The notes beneath the pieces were generated by a model that was not told the DNA's origin, ran no database searches, and saw only the letters and a program-made list of their open reading frames with translations. A program made the translations under genes and the position numbers. A DNA stretch of 64,000 nt from assembly GCF_932276165.1 (NCBI RefSeq), contig NC_064001.1, positions 5,773,501 through 5,837,500 of the forward strand. The letters run 5' to 3'. Of this stretch, positions 1-11,754 are shown piece by piece. Numbering within the stretch: the stretch's first letter is position 1; each line of letters begins with the position of its first letter. The DNA comes from Plutella xylostella. Taxonomy: Eukaryota; Arthropoda; Insecta; Lepidoptera; Plutellidae.

Positions 1-635
1 CAGCGGATTCGTGAGCCTAGTGGTTCATTTAAACCACGAGTAAAAGTTTGCAGTGCCAATTTTTTATAAAGGCTACGTTTTGCTTCAATGGTTGTGGAAA
101 TCGTTTCATAAAGTTATATGTAAGTTACTATGATACTTAATAGATTTTGGACTTTTTCATAGAATATTTGAGGTGTGTCTTGTCCTTTTTTTTTTTTTTT
201 TTTTTGTCTTGTCTTGTCTTGTCCTTGAATGATAAGAGATAGGTCGGTGTAAAGGGCCGATTTGTCCCTGTGATCTGAAAATGTATTTACTAATGTATTT
301 CTTATACCATCCCAGTTCCGTGGTATGCCATTAGTGAATAAAGTTCTGGCGGCTGAACCAGTAATTTTGTTGAGAATACCGTTTAATAGTGCTGAATTAT
401 TTAATTCATTACCAGGCTCTGAGTTGATATAAGTGATGACCAATTTATCACAAATATCTAAAAATCTTACTAAAACATTCGGATTTCCATCAAACTCGGG
501 TACTACTCTCTGATTTTTAATTGGAAAGAATTCTGACATTTTATAAGTGATGCTACTAAAAAAGTTCTTTACCGAAAAAATGAAAAATTGCGATCCATTT
601 CTGGGCAATAATTTTTTCTTAATATTTTTATACAA
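1..635 (-). pseudogene. Ty3/Gypsy-type Gag fragment, frameshifted
   Basis: Minus-strand reading frame from 635 to 114 that resembles the capsid part of insect Ty3/Gypsy Gag proteins: a conserved opening VPEFDGNPN, then the block LLNGILNKITGSAAR and a GIPRNWDGIRNTL block. The first in-frame ATG I would accept is at 539 (protein starts MSEFFPIKNQ); the frame is open further upstream. At about 113 the frame closes, but clearly related Gag-like coding (TIEAKRSLYKKLALQTF) continues in another frame to base 1, so a frameshift is present and the gene leaves the window. A long T run at 183-205 encodes a run of lysines inside the protein and looks like slippage. It probably belongs with the LTR and primer-binding site at 2876-3202, although about 2 kb of other repeat fragments lies between. 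Non-functional copy; family confidence good, exact lineage (errantivirus-like or other) unproven. Confidence 0.7.
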
Positions 636-701
636 AAAGATAAATCTAAATATTTACTTGCTCAAGTAAACTAATACAAAAATAACAAATATTTCAATAT
701 A

Positions 702-926
702 ATAGCTGTTCCCGCGAGCTTCGCTTCGCTTTAATAAGTTTTCCCGTGGGAATTCCGCGATAAAAAGTAACATATGTGTTAATCCAGGGTGTCAGCTAAC
801 TTCATTCCAAATTTCATTAAAATCGGTTCAGCCGTTTTGACGTGAATAAATAACAAACATACACACATACATACATACATACACATATACACTTACAAAC
901 TTTCGCATTTATAATATGAAGTAGGA
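702..926 (+). repeat. Dispersed CCCGCGAGCTTCGC-type repeat
   Basis: Short interspersed repeat beginning near GCTGTTCCCGCGAGCTTCGC, followed by AAATTTCATTAAAATCGGTTC, a run of CATACATACATAC, and ending in TTTCGCATTTATAATAT. A second, diverged copy lies on the opposite strand at 52755-52970. The layout matches a very abundant family of lepidopteran genomes; class not determined from sequence. Confidence 0.6.
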
Positions 927-1042
927 TCACGACTCACGACCCATGTATCGAATTAATTTTAATTGCTTTATTTTATTCTTTAGCATGGCATCACTTCCTA
1001 CTAAATTCAGGGATAATAAACCTTTTTAATCAATTTCAAAAA

Positions 1043-1306
1043 TTGGTGTGGGCTCAAGTGAAGGGGCATGTCGCAAGACACAACACAACCTACAAAATGG
1101 CGGAAGTTAAAAAACTACTACTAGAAGGTATAAAAAATGTTACTCCTGAGAAATGGCAAGCATGCATCAGCCACACAATAAAAGAGGAAGATAAGATGTG
1201 CACTCTCGACGATTTTATCGACAGAGTTACAGAGTCTCTAATAATTAATGTCAGCGATGCTGATGATGAAGATACTGATGATGATGATGATAATAGTGAT
1301 GATTAG
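1043..1306 (+). pseudogene. Tc1/mariner-superfamily transposase C-terminal remnant
   Basis: An 87-codon open stretch beginning (L)VWAQVKGHVARHNTTYKM and ending in an acidic tail (ASP/GLU-rich, DDEDTDDDDDNSDD). This arrangement, WAQVKG...NTT...EKW...HxxKEE followed by an acidic tail, is what I know from the C-termini of insect IS630/Tc1-like DDE transposases. No catalytic DDE region or terminal inverted repeat is seen upstream, where the frame closes, so this is a 5'-truncated fossil. The first codon is TTG, not a genuine start. Family assignment is from memory of the motif. Confidence 0.5.
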
Positions 1307-1334
1307 GTAGAGATTTTAATAAACAAATCCATCA

Positions 1335-1394
1335 TCATCCATCCATCGTCATACCTATAGCAGTTCACTGCTGGACGTATTCCCTTCCAAAGCA
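1335..1394 (-). mobile_element. RTE-type LINE 3' tail fragment
   Basis: Reverse-complement match in style to the 3' end of the RTE-type LINE also present at 50571-51010 (the ATCATC tail followed by the CACTGCTGGAC block). It abuts a fragment of the same LINE type in the opposite orientation at 1400-1800, giving a head-to-head junction. Confidence 0.45.
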
Positions 1395-1399
1395 CGCCA

Positions 1400-1800
1400 C
1401 TGGATTGGACAGACTCTGCAGCTGGGTAGAAACAACTTCCAATCAGAGGTCAATAGAAGAATACAATTGGGCTGGGCAGCATTTGGCAAACTTCGTCAAG
1501 TCTTCTCGTCGCCCATACCACAAAGTCTCAAGACGAAAGTCTTTGATCAGTGTGTCCTACCGGTTATGACCTATGGGGCTAAAACGTGGACACTTACTGT
1601 GGGACTGGTTCACAAACTGAAGGTCACTCAGCGAGCTATGGAAAGAGCTATGCTTGGAGCTATGCTTGAAAGATCGCATCCGGAACGAAGTAATCTGACA
1701 GAGAACTAAAGTCACCGACATAGCTCACCGAGTTAGTAAGCTTAAGTGGCAATGGGCTGGTCACATCTGTCGAAGAACCGATGACCGATGGGGTAAACGT
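1400..1800 (+). pseudogene. RTE-type LINE, C-terminal coding fragment
   Basis: Open stretch encoding LGWAAFGKLRQVFSSPIPQSL, then KTKVFDQCVLPVMTYGAKTW and QRAMERAMLGAM, which is the C-terminal part, after the reverse transcriptase core, of the common insect endonuclease-reverse transcriptase LINE (RTE type). After a frame change near 1700 it continues KLKWQWAGHICRRTDDRWG and is lost at about 1800. Neither endonuclease nor RT core is present. Compare the minus-strand copy at 50571-51010, which keeps the part lost here. Confidence 0.65.
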
Positions 1801-2329
1801 GTTCTGCTGTCTTACTCCCAGCGATGAGTCGCTGACACAATTTCACCTGTATCGCTGATTTGGTACCACCACCGCACATTTTAGACTCACGGTTTGCTGT
1901 GACGACACGCAAGCCAGTCAGTGCACACAATACAGTTTTATAGAGCGACATCTCTTTTTTTTACCTCTATTCAAATACGAACGCAACATCGCCCTGACAT
2001 CGGCGCGGCTACCGTTTCAAAAATAATTACTAGTTGTTTTTAGATATATTTTCTACGACAGCGATAATTATATAAGATAATTGAGATTATCTTTAATTGT
2101 ATTTTTCACTGTTTGTAATATATTTAGGTAGGTATGGTAATTATTTCTCACCGTAGGTAAATCGCCTTTTAATTTGGAGCGCCGCACTTAATAAAATGGA
2201 TACAGGGACTAAAAAAAATATATTATAGTCTCAGATGTCCAGACTCGTATTGAAAAAGTGCCCAGCCCAAAAAGGTTTGTGATCTCTGATTTGTCTAAAA
2301 TTGATAACTGTCAGAATTCCGTAAGATTA

Positions 2330-2515
2330 CTAATAACAGTGTAGTCGCAATGCGTTAAAAATTTTATCAGTTTTATCTGCCATTTTAATATCTATTTCTT
2401 CAGTCATTAGCTCTAACAAATTTAAGTCACGGTGAGAATCAGTAAGCGCGATGCGTAATAATTCTCTTCTCGTGGGAGTCTCACCAATTTTCCTTGGGTG
2501 AAAAATCTTGAAAAA
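2330..2515 (-). other. Unrecognised open frame, possibly Gag leader
   Basis: Minus-strand frame of about 60 codons without ATG, reading KIFHPRKIGETPTRRELLR, then a helical charged stretch (LLELMTEEIDIKMADKTDKI), stopping at 2330. The composition is protein-like. It lies between the minus-strand LTR/primer-binding site (2876-3202) and the Gag fragment (1-635), so it could be a piece of the same retrotransposon, but I do not recognise the sequence. Confidence 0.25.
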
Positions 2516-2875
2516 CTATTTAGGTATAACTATTAAATGTAAAAATAAAATTGTATAAGTTGTATAAGACTGCAAAAAAAAATATGTAAAAATATAGATT
2601 CAACGAAAAATATCTATTAGGAATAGGTAAGGGAAAAGGACTAGCAACCAATAGGAGTGCGTAACTAAGTAACTCGAAGATACACGTCGATTCGTATAAA
2701 ATCAAGACTCACATAGGCAGCATCTCTCGGTTACCGTTGATCATCGAGGTTCGGATGACGTCCTTGGATCCTTCCAACAGCCTTCGGTCTCGTAGGTTTC
2801 TGGCGAGTAGACTCGTCGTCGAAGCGACTATCGATGCGCGGGTTGAAGTGGAACTCACGCACTGACTCTACTACA

Positions 2876-2891
2876 CCTATCGACTGCGCCA
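2876..2891 (-). other. tRNA-Ser primer-binding site of a Gypsy element
   Basis: On the minus strand this reads TGGCGCAGTCGATAGG, differing at one base from TGGCGCAGTCGGTAGG, the complement of the 3' end of insect tRNA-Ser (including CCA). This primer is known for many Ty3/Gypsy elements of insects. It directly abuts the inner end of the inferred LTR at 2892. Confidence 0.65.
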
Positions 2892-3202
2892 ATTACGAAC
2901 GTGGGCGTCGGATAGGATTTTTAAAAAACAGTTCAAATAGTTAATATAGTAATTTATTGAAATAATCGTTACAAGTTTTATCTTATCTATTAATTAATAG
3001 CTAGCGATCGCGATTGATCCAGTTGTTCGCTACCGGCGATGGAGCGCAACAAGCCACGGGCGTCGTCGGAGGTGCTTCTCCAAGAATTCTGGAATGCTGT
3101 GTCAGCTCTTGTGCAATCATTATTGATATCTGTTCGCTACAGTCTTTGTTTTAGGGATGAGTGGTGAATCAATGGTAGGTATGAGGGTTCTACACTCGTA
3201 AC
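2892..3202 (-). mobile_element. Ty3/Gypsy LTR (minus strand), about 311 bp
   Basis: Inferred long terminal repeat. Its inner end (CACGTTCGTAAT on the minus strand) abuts the tRNA-Ser primer-binding site, and its outer end (GTTACGAGTGTAG) is imperfectly inverted relative to the inner end. A polyadenylation signal AATAAA (minus strand, 2953-2958) lies about 60 bp before the inner end, as expected for R-U5. The outer boundary is inferred from the imperfect inverted ends only; the partner LTR is not in the window. Confidence 0.5.
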
Positions 3203-3221
3203 AAGGTGGACTACTTACGTC

Positions 3222-3278
3222 TGTATGTGTGTGTCAGTGTGTGTGTTTGTGTATCTGTGTGTGTGTGTGTGTGTGTGC
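3222..3278 (+). repeat. (TG)n microsatellite
   Basis: Interrupted TG dinucleotide tract with an uninterrupted core near 3257-3277. Confidence 0.9.
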
Positions 3279-3299
3279 TGTAGCTAACGTAGCAAAATT

Positions 3300-6280
3300 T
3301 CAATTTAAGATTACGAAGTGAGCTCCTCTACGAAGGTTCTCATGAGTGCGGGTGTAAAATTGTCTGCTAATTTCACAAAGACATCGGGCGTTCTGCCTCG
3401 AGGTGCCAAGTGAGAGATTTAGGGTAAGTTAATATATTAGTGGCCCTGTTGAAACGAAGTAACTAATGAGATATGCTAGAATTAGAACACATTGGACTAA
3501 TGGCAACTGATTGCCTGTGTTCAAGCTTAGGAAATTTTTTGTTATAAGGTAAAAATACTTAAAATTTAATATGCCCAATGACAGCTGTAAAATACATACA
3601 TTTTATATGCCATTTGTTCAAGGGAAGATCTGCTTTATTTACCAGGTATCTTTCAATCAAACGTCATAGGACTCATGCTATATTTCACAAAGTATACCTA
3701 CTTAGTCAATTTTTAAACACCAATTTCTAACGTAATCGTTTCTATAAATCTGAGATGCTTTTGAAAATAACATTTTCAGCTCACGTCCGTACGTGGGGAC
3801 GTTATATTTTAATACCGCACTTTCCCGCGGGCTCCCACTATAACTCAGTTTTTAGTTGACAATTTAAAATGTCTCCTTTTCTATTCAAATTGCGCGGAAG
3901 CTGGTTATAGTTGATATTACATTTTAAATGGCCTATTACTTATAAATAGGTTGCCGGAGTATGAGGTCATTGATGGTCTGCCATATTTTTCTGCCTCACG
4001 AACGTATAGTGATAGTGGCATATATTATATTCGACTATTAAGTAAGTAAAGTACCTGAAAGGCGAAGATAAAGTTCTACAATCAGTGCCTGTTAAGAATT
4101 TACGATTGTTGAATTTTATCGAAGATTATGGTTAAATAAGGAAGAATTTCCATTAGTCTCCAATAAAAAAGTGATAAGCACTAACAATACCTACATAGAG
4201 ATTATATAAAAAAATATAAGCATATCTCTGTATGATTTATGTGTATCACATGCTATAGTTATCACACTGCAGGAATGCACATCACAAACTCATCGAATAT
4301 CCACAGAGTGCCCAATGAACTGAAAACTTGATAAAACCATAAAATAGTACGCACTCAATTTGCAAGTCTGGTTATACGTTATACCAACGGTGAAACAGAA
4401 TCTACATACTTACCTGCACCTATCAAATATGTACATTCGAAAGTTGGATACCTAAACATTTTTAGAACGATCGGAGCAATCCAAATAAAACAGTTTTCAT
4501 TAAACATCATAGTATGAGCGTAGGTAACTGGAAATTTACTCACATAAATCCATAACTATTACGAACACTTGAAGTGAAGGCCTTGCTCTAGAAACGAGGG
4601 TACCTACATGCCGTAGATACATCAGGGGGGTCATTCTGTATGACGAAAAATTAAAATTCGGGACGCGTTCTCGTTGTATTAACCGTGCCGTTTGCACGTT
4701 CGTTTTCCGTCAGTATAGAGTTACCCTCCAGTGCCTACGCTACGTCGACAATAGGAATGTATCCCATTGACCCGGCCCAATGAAGTGAGAACAGGATAAC
4801 ACGAATGGGTCCCGCGACTGTCGACTGTTCTCGCACTCGGCGACATTGAGGGAGAGATCGGAGATAGGCGGTAGGTATAGTACGACAGCAGTGGAAGGAA
4901 GAACTGGATAGCTAAGGTCCTATTTCACCATTGAAGAATAAGAGCGTTTTCAGTACGCGGTTGAACTACGCGGATGTCCGGCGATGGACGCAAAACAACA
5001 TGCGGACGGTCGAAACTACTAAGAATTAAGTACTACTTTTTGAATGACACAAGTGGATTTTTTATTACAATAAGGAACCTTTGCGTTGTGCCGTATTATA
5101 ACTAAGTAGGTAAATGTGGGATTGAGTGATTGATATAGCATTATGACCGAGCTCGTTCAAATAATATTCATTTTATAAATACTTACATAATACCTCTAAT
5201 ATGTATATGTGCATTCCTCTATTACAGTAGAAACTTATATTATTATGTAGGGACAAGTCTAGACACCGAATAACTTCAAATGTTAAGTATAGCAAAACGT
5301 GGTGGGGGGATTGCAAATGGCCGCGATACAAACGATAAACAAAAATTACCGGCACAAAAGCAGGCTTCCGTTTGTATAAAATACCTACTTCCGAATTAAT
5401 TTTCATAGCAGCTGGAATTCATTCAATAATACAAATTAATGTCATCATCATCATTCCTTTAATTCTTTGTTCCATTATTTTAAACTGTTTAATTACTGAA
5501 ATGTTGTTTATTAAATATTTACGCAGTGAAATATATACCGATGTGTTTCAATCGGAAAGAAACATTGCAATTTTATCCAACTTATTTATGTACTTACCTT
5601 AAATATTACCAGATTTTATAAAGTGATTTGAGATGGGTTGCACGTGTACGAAATTTAGACGGGAATATTATTATGTAGGTATAGGCTCTATCATTGTTTG
5701 GCCATCAAGTATGGACGTTTGAGGAAAACCGTGGACAGAGCTTACTTAGTGGAGCTCAGATGAGGCCTAATGATGGATTGAACTTTAAGACCTTTCGTAA
5801 AAAATATTACTGAAAGTATAATTCTCATACCTAGTGCTTTCAGAAATTAATCCCGTGTCTGGATTTTATCATTTTCGCCTCCCCGTTTAATTTAAGAGAT
5901 TGTTTCCGTCTAAGAAGTAAACAAGAAGACAAATAGAAATTATCTAATTTTGAACGGGTCGGCAGGGGCCGGGCGGCCAGACACTCGAAATGAAATATTT
6001 CAGTGACAAATATCGACATATATTGGACTGGGATGGCTGCGAACTGTGCGTTAGCGATTTATTTTGGGAAGAAAGGACACAATAGATTACTTTTTCATGG
6101 ATGCCAATGGCCCTAAGATACTGCTCGGGTAACACTATATTGTACGATTTTATTCAGCATAAATAGGTATTATTATACTTATTGTTGAATAAGTATAATA
6201 ATATGCGTGTCTCAATGTTTGACTAATCATAGTATCACTGTAGTTCACTGTACCTAATTTTGAAATTAAGATGGTACTTA
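3300..6280. other. Non-coding AT-rich DNA
   Basis: No convincing gene. The only long frames (for example 5372-5602, hydrophobic, no ATG start) match nothing I know. A GC-richer stretch at about 4660-4870 (CpG-containing, unique-looking) is the only compositional break. Confidence 0.5.
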
Positions 6281-6284
6281 CATA

Positions 6285-6757
6285 CAGGGTTATTGGTAAG
6301 TAGACCGGATCCTTTCAGGAGGTGATAGAGGAAGGCATTTCCAGACGATTGAACCCTATAATGCTTTATCCGAAACTTAACCATTTCTAAGATATTTCAT
6401 ATTTAAGTTTTTTTTATTTTTTGCCAAAATTTTATGTTTAAAACCGAAAATAAAAAAAAACTAGCCATATTTCAATAACTTTTTTGGTTGTTTTGCATAA
6501 GTAACACCTTAATTATTTTAATTAGTTTATTAAGGTGTTACTTATGCAAAAAAACCAAAAAAAATATTGAAATGTGGCTAGTTTTTTTTATTTTCGGTTT
6601 TAAGCATAAAATTTTGGATAAAAAATTAAAAAACCTTAAATATTAAATATCTTAGAAATGGTTAAGTTTAGGATAATGCATTATTGGGTTCAATCGACTG
6701 GAAATGCCTTCCTCTATCACCTCCTGAAAGGATCTGGTCTACTTACCAATAACCCTG
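6285..6757. mobile_element. 473-bp foldback MITE, TA-flanked
   Basis: Two 229-bp arms (6285-6513 and 6529-6757) are near-perfect reverse complements around a 15-bp spacer. The ends read CAGGGTTATTGGTAAGTAGA and its complement, and both are flanked by TA (6283-6284, 6758-6759), as for Tc1/mariner-type insertions. No coding capacity. The few arm-to-arm mismatches suggest a young insertion. Confidence 0.85.
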
Positions 6758-6759
6758 TA

Positions 6760-9220
6760 TAAGTATCTATTTTAATCATAGCATTCAAGAAAAAAACAAG
6801 CAGCATTATCTACATACTAAATTAAACAAAGCTACCTCCTAATTTCGCTGGGTGTCGTATTAAAAAAACTTACAAAGCGAGATTTTTAATTTTTCACTCA
6901 AAAGTCGGATTGCCCCGAATTCTTTTCATAGAATTTGCCGGTGCGTTGAATAAGGTAGCCGTACCTTATATTTGGTGCCAGAAAGAACTTTAGAGAGAGA
7001 AATTAAATTTTACGAATGAGTACTTTTAATGTGGCTTCCAGTTTTATTAAATCACCCCGCTTGGTACCTACCGTAAGCCGTAGAAAAAAATATTTATGAA
7101 GGAAATTTAATTTAATTTAATCTACTTACTGTATTTACAGTTTATGTAAGTATATGTTTTTACTAAATTAATAATCATGATTCTTCACATTAAATAAATT
7201 CAGATTCATTCGCAATAACAAATTACTTGTAATTAATATTTCTTTACTTCAACTTTTATAACATAATTTGGTTCAATTGTTACTTAAATTGTGAATAAAT
7301 TTATTTTTACTAAAAAAAGGTGGAAGGGTGGAAGGATATTTTATGATCACTATAGCTAATATATATTAAAAAAACATACTTAATCCACACACACTTAACC
7401 CATACACATATCCCAGATTACACTAATTACCAACTTCATAAATTTTTCCGCTTTGTATCCCACAATTTTCCTGCACATTACAACACAGGCGGTTAGCGCG
7501 CGCCGCTTTACAACTCATTTAACTTCTCAGTTCAATGCAATTACGGCAAACTTCACTTCGTAACGCGGCCTAAGCTACAGGAAGCCGGCATATAAATCCA
7601 TAGACGGCCCTCCTAGTTAATATTCTACAAGTTATGAATATTCACAAAATGATTATATTAAATCCGGTTGCTGTTGTGTCCTGGTAATGGCGATGAATGG
7701 AATGCGAGGGGTTAAGTGATTTGTGTAAGTAGGTACAACTTTAGAACATTTAATCTCATGTTAATTAAATAGTCAATGATCTTCTTGAAAACCAATTTCG
7801 TTTTGCTCCTTTATAATTACGATACGCATAATGCAATAACGTCCTCATTAGATTAACACTCAGCATAATATTAAAATACTTATTGTATTTTAAGGAAAAA
7901 TTTACGGTTTCAGATTTTTTGTAGGTAACATAAACAAAAATCTAAACTAACAATAAGCAAAATGAGGTCTCAGTAGTGGGGCAGTGGCCCGGAGTTAGAG
8001 TCCAGATTATCAGGGTCTCAGCATGTCCAAGCCAAGACTCACTGTATTCTATCAGATTCGACAGCCAATAACAAAACTAATAGAATATATAAAGTTAATC
8101 GAACAAAATTCTTACTCATAACATAATCTAGTAGCAAACCTAATGAAAGTCTTAATAACTTATTTATTACTTACTTGCGAATGTCTAGTTTGTATTGGAA
8201 ATGCTCTTGCTAATATTTTATTGCTTTGTTTGTTATGTTATTGATTTGTAATATTGTGTTCACTTTTATTGCAGGAAACAATCAACTTTCAATGTTTCCC
8301 AGGGTAAAGCTTATTCAGGCGAAAAGTGTATGAGAAAAGAGGCGCTAGTTGTCATATAAAATTATAAGCATCAGTCTACAAGTACCTATGTGGTTTGTAA
8401 ATTATGGTATGTTTATTGGATACAAAACAACAAAGATTCATCTTGGTTAGTTTAGTTGGATAATTAGCCCAAATAAACAAATTATCATAATATTTATAGG
8501 AATGTTTATATACGTACTTAACTAACTCTATGAATATAACTGCATAGTTTTTATAATATATAATATACTATTAACTATATACGTAAATTATGTTTCTCTC
8601 TTACTGTATATAGGCACGGAATGGTTAGAAGTTTTTATTAAAGACCTACTCGTAATAAACAGATAATGAACAGATAATTGTTTAACAATCAATTATTCAA
8701 TTTGAGTTATTATGTTATAAACAATAACAGCGACGGAACTTAATTAAATCGGTACTTAATTAAATTCAACCCAAAGTATAAACTTGTTTTTGACAAAGGA
8801 ATAGTTCAGAATTCTATCACCGTGTCAATTTTTTTATCAAGAAGTTAGCAAATATTATTATTTACAAAAATATAGGTCAGTAAGGCGACGTTCGATACAT
8901 ATTAGTACATTGTGTGTAGGTATAGGTTTTGATGATTAGTGTAGTCATCATTTATGTGTGTATAATTATAGGTATATGTAGTTTTGTATGCTGTTGCGAA
9001 CATGCACGACCGACAACTGAACAGTGCAGCTGTAACGCCTAGCTTCGATGCTTGGCCAGGGCTGATATTTGTATCTATAGATATTGATCCTCAGGTCTAG
9101 GATATTATACTCAAAATACGGTTCGGCTTGCTCAACATCAGAGGCACATTTGGACATGATAACACTGTCCAAAGATTGGTTGCAGCAATGCACCTCAGTC
9201 CATCTACCTAAGGCGTGAGT
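6760..9220. other. Non-coding AT-rich DNA
   Basis: No gene, RNA or clear repeat boundary recognised. Frames overlapping the downstream GT tract are artefacts of the microsatellite. Confidence 0.5.
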
Positions 9221-9223
9221 GTG

Positions 9224-9224
<1 letters not shown>

Positions 9225-9260
<36 letters not shown>
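9225..9260 (+). repeat. (GT)n microsatellite
   Basis: 36 bp of nearly uninterrupted GT. Confidence 0.95.
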
Positions 9261-9262
<2 letters not shown>

Positions 9263-9599
9263 CTGCCTGTGTGAAGTGGTATAAATTAGGTCCCAGTATT
9301 TGTGGCTGTGCCCCGAGTTCACCCATCAGCGCGAGGCGCATGACTGCTCATTATACGGACGCTGTGAGTGTGCCGGAATGTGATTATCTGTTTATTAATG
9401 CGTATAAATACGGGAACGCCAATTGTTCTCATTAAACCATTATTCAAGTGAGCGTGTTGCGCGCGAAATGCGGTGTTTAGGGTACGTTGAAATTTAAAAC
9501 ACTCTAAAAAGCGTACTCTTACTGTTTTTTTCATACGATCGCTGAGATGATCAATGAGTGCATTAGCACTGGTTTGGTAGAATATAAATTACATATAAA

Positions 9600-9910
9600 A
9601 AAATGGGGAATTATAAAACGAGCGAACAAAAAAAAACTTTGCGACTGATGATGACATCATCTGTTTTAATAACTTGAGCGGTATGAATTTGAGTAAGCGA
9701 AAAATTATCTAAACTGACGACGAATATTGATTTATAATAAAATCCAGAACGAGCTTACAGAAAGTGGACTGTGATAAATCCATTTCAGATATTAAAATTT
9801 TATCCGAGCGACTTCATTACTAAGTGAGCGACTGGAAATACAGAGAGGGCAACTTCAATATTAAGATATATTCAATTTTTCTAAGTGAGGTTATACTTAG
9901 CGAACTACTA
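9600..9910 (+). mobile_element. Left subterminal arm of a large decayed DNA transposon
   Basis: Carries GAGCG-type motifs every 30-70 bp (ACGAGCGAAC, TTGAGCGGT, CCGAGCGACTT, GTGAGCGACTGG). The 18-mer TTACTAAGTGAGCGACTG at 9817-9834 occurs as an exact reverse complement at 16762-16779, in a segment with the same motif in inverted orientation. The outer end and target duplication could not be fixed. Confidence 0.5.
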
Positions 9911-10390
9911 ATAAAATAAGTTAAACAGTGCCTAGTATCCACCAAAACATAAACTAGTTCAAGATATAACCTCACCTCAACAAGTTCAACAAGTGCACTT
10001 GAGATTCAATCTCGTTTTTGGACAACATCTTGAAATTAAGGTACACAAATTTGGCCCATTGTTATCGATTATGGGTGCTTTTGAATTTAAATAATGCATA
10101 AACTGCCAAAAAACGGTATTTGTATTAATTATTTGGTAAACAAGCAACAAACTAGGCCAATCAGCTGTTCATAAACTGACAGCTGTCCAGTGTTGCCAGA
10201 AATAAAATTGAAATAAAGCTCCCACTACATCGGCGAATGATAAAAACCTCAGATCAACTACAAATAGATTCGCAATCGCCGTGTGCACTATTCTCTTTCT
10301 CACTCAAACCATAGATGTTGCCGACAAAAAAATAAAACCTAAATATGGGGAAATTTAACTTATCATAATAACAAAAACAAAACTTGAGTA

Positions 10391-10575
10391 TATCGTCGGT
10401 TGATAGGAAAAAGACACTAAAGGCTAATTTTTCAATAGCCAGACAAAAGTTTTGCTGGGAAATAATTTTGATGCTGTTGCGTCTCAATGTTTCTCAATGT
10501 TTGTATTACCCAGATAACATTTATCTGAATATTGAAAAATCAGCCTTAGTGAGTTTTTCCTGTCAACCGACGATA
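10391..10575. mobile_element. 185-bp MITE with TATCGTCGGTTGA ends
   Basis: Imperfect terminal inverted repeats of about 45 bp (TATCGTCGGTTGATAGGAAA at the left, complement at the right), flanked by TA (10389-10390, 10576-10577). Typical non-autonomous Tc1/mariner-like size and target. Confidence 0.75.
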
Positions 10576-10659
10576 TAAGAAAAAAAACTTTACTCATACT
10601 TATTTGATTTCAATATAATTATTTAATATACACAAACTGAGTGGATTGTATAATTCATT

Positions 10660-10806
10660 GTCTTCGTCCAATCGAAACAATCCTCTTCAAAATGTGCCGA
10701 ACAGAATTTTTGTATGTGTCCTTGGTTCCCAATTTGTGCGACCGGTAATATCTATCCATTTTCTTGATATTTTTTTTTCTGTCGGAAACCTATGAAAGAG
10801 ATAAAT
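10660..10806 (-). pseudogene. THAP-type zinc-finger remnant
   Basis: On the minus strand, 10800 to about 10715 encodes LFHRFPTEKKISRKWIDITG then RTNWEPRTH, and after a one-base frame change in an A-rich run, KFCSAHFEEDCFDW. The order HRFP, W, WxP and CxxHF is that of the THAP DNA-binding domain (C2CH zinc finger), found in P-element transposases and other transposon-derived proteins. The first cysteine pair and a start codon are not intact. It lies inside the 9.6-16.8 kb inverted-arm region, on the strand opposite to the transposase tail at 16135. Whether it belongs to that element is unknown. Confidence 0.5.
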
Positions 10807-11754
10807 GGATGAGCATGAGCATTATAATCGTGGGCCAAATATGTGATGGGGTTTTTTTTAAAGGAAACACGTATTTCGTATCAATACAATAAACTTTATA
10901 TTATACAGAAGAAATCACACATGGAAGAAAGAAAAGAAACGAACGTTTCCTCACAATGAGAGGCACCTCATTTGAAAGAGGAGAATGACTTCTACAAAAT
11001 ACAATCTTCACAAAAACCGAATTCGTGCGCCCCATTTGTAAACCCAACCCGAGTCCGTTACAATTTCTAGTATTTTCTTTGCATACTATAATATTTGTGG
11101 GTAAAATAAATTTTCAATAACTTGCAACACCATGTGATTTGTTATGATATGGTACCTCGTAATTTTTACTTAAAACTGATACTAAAAGACCTTACAGTAT
11201 TAAAATTAGTATCGTTTTATATTAAAATCGAGCCAATAGATAGTACTATGATGAATGTAAGCTTGTTAAACTTGATAGTATCTACTTACATGTGAAAATA
11301 TATCTCATCCATCATTCCATCGTGTTTTCGTTCAATATGCTCTATACAACCGAACAAAATCCACCCACCCATGTCACACACTCGTTAAGTGATGATAATA
11401 GTCTAATAAACTTAATAAACACCCACAAATCACTAGCAAATCAAAAATAAATAGCATTTAGAAAATTTTGTTGTAACTGTCAGCCTTTGTTTGGCACAGA
11501 TTTTTCATTTGTTTCATTGTTTGGCACAGAGAACTGACGTAAACAGGCGCCACAGCAAAAAGGACAAAAAACATTTGCAGCTTAACGTTTCTTTCTTACG
11601 CTTAATGTAGCTAAGCGTCTCTTTTTCGCAATGTCAGAACTGTCACGATTATACCCCTGTGATAAAAACGCTATGTTACGTTCCAATCCACGAATACTAC
11701 CTATATAATACAAAAAAATATTGAGTGTGACTTATTCTGAGATTTAAATACAAT

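Noticed and set aside
5372..5602. Hydrophobic 76-codon frame resembling a receptor fragment
   Set aside because: No ATG start, no GR or OR signature, no splice partners; AT-rich DNA easily gives such frames.
8966..9435. Frames with His-Thr or Cys-Val repeats
   Set aside because: Produced by the (GT)n microsatellite.
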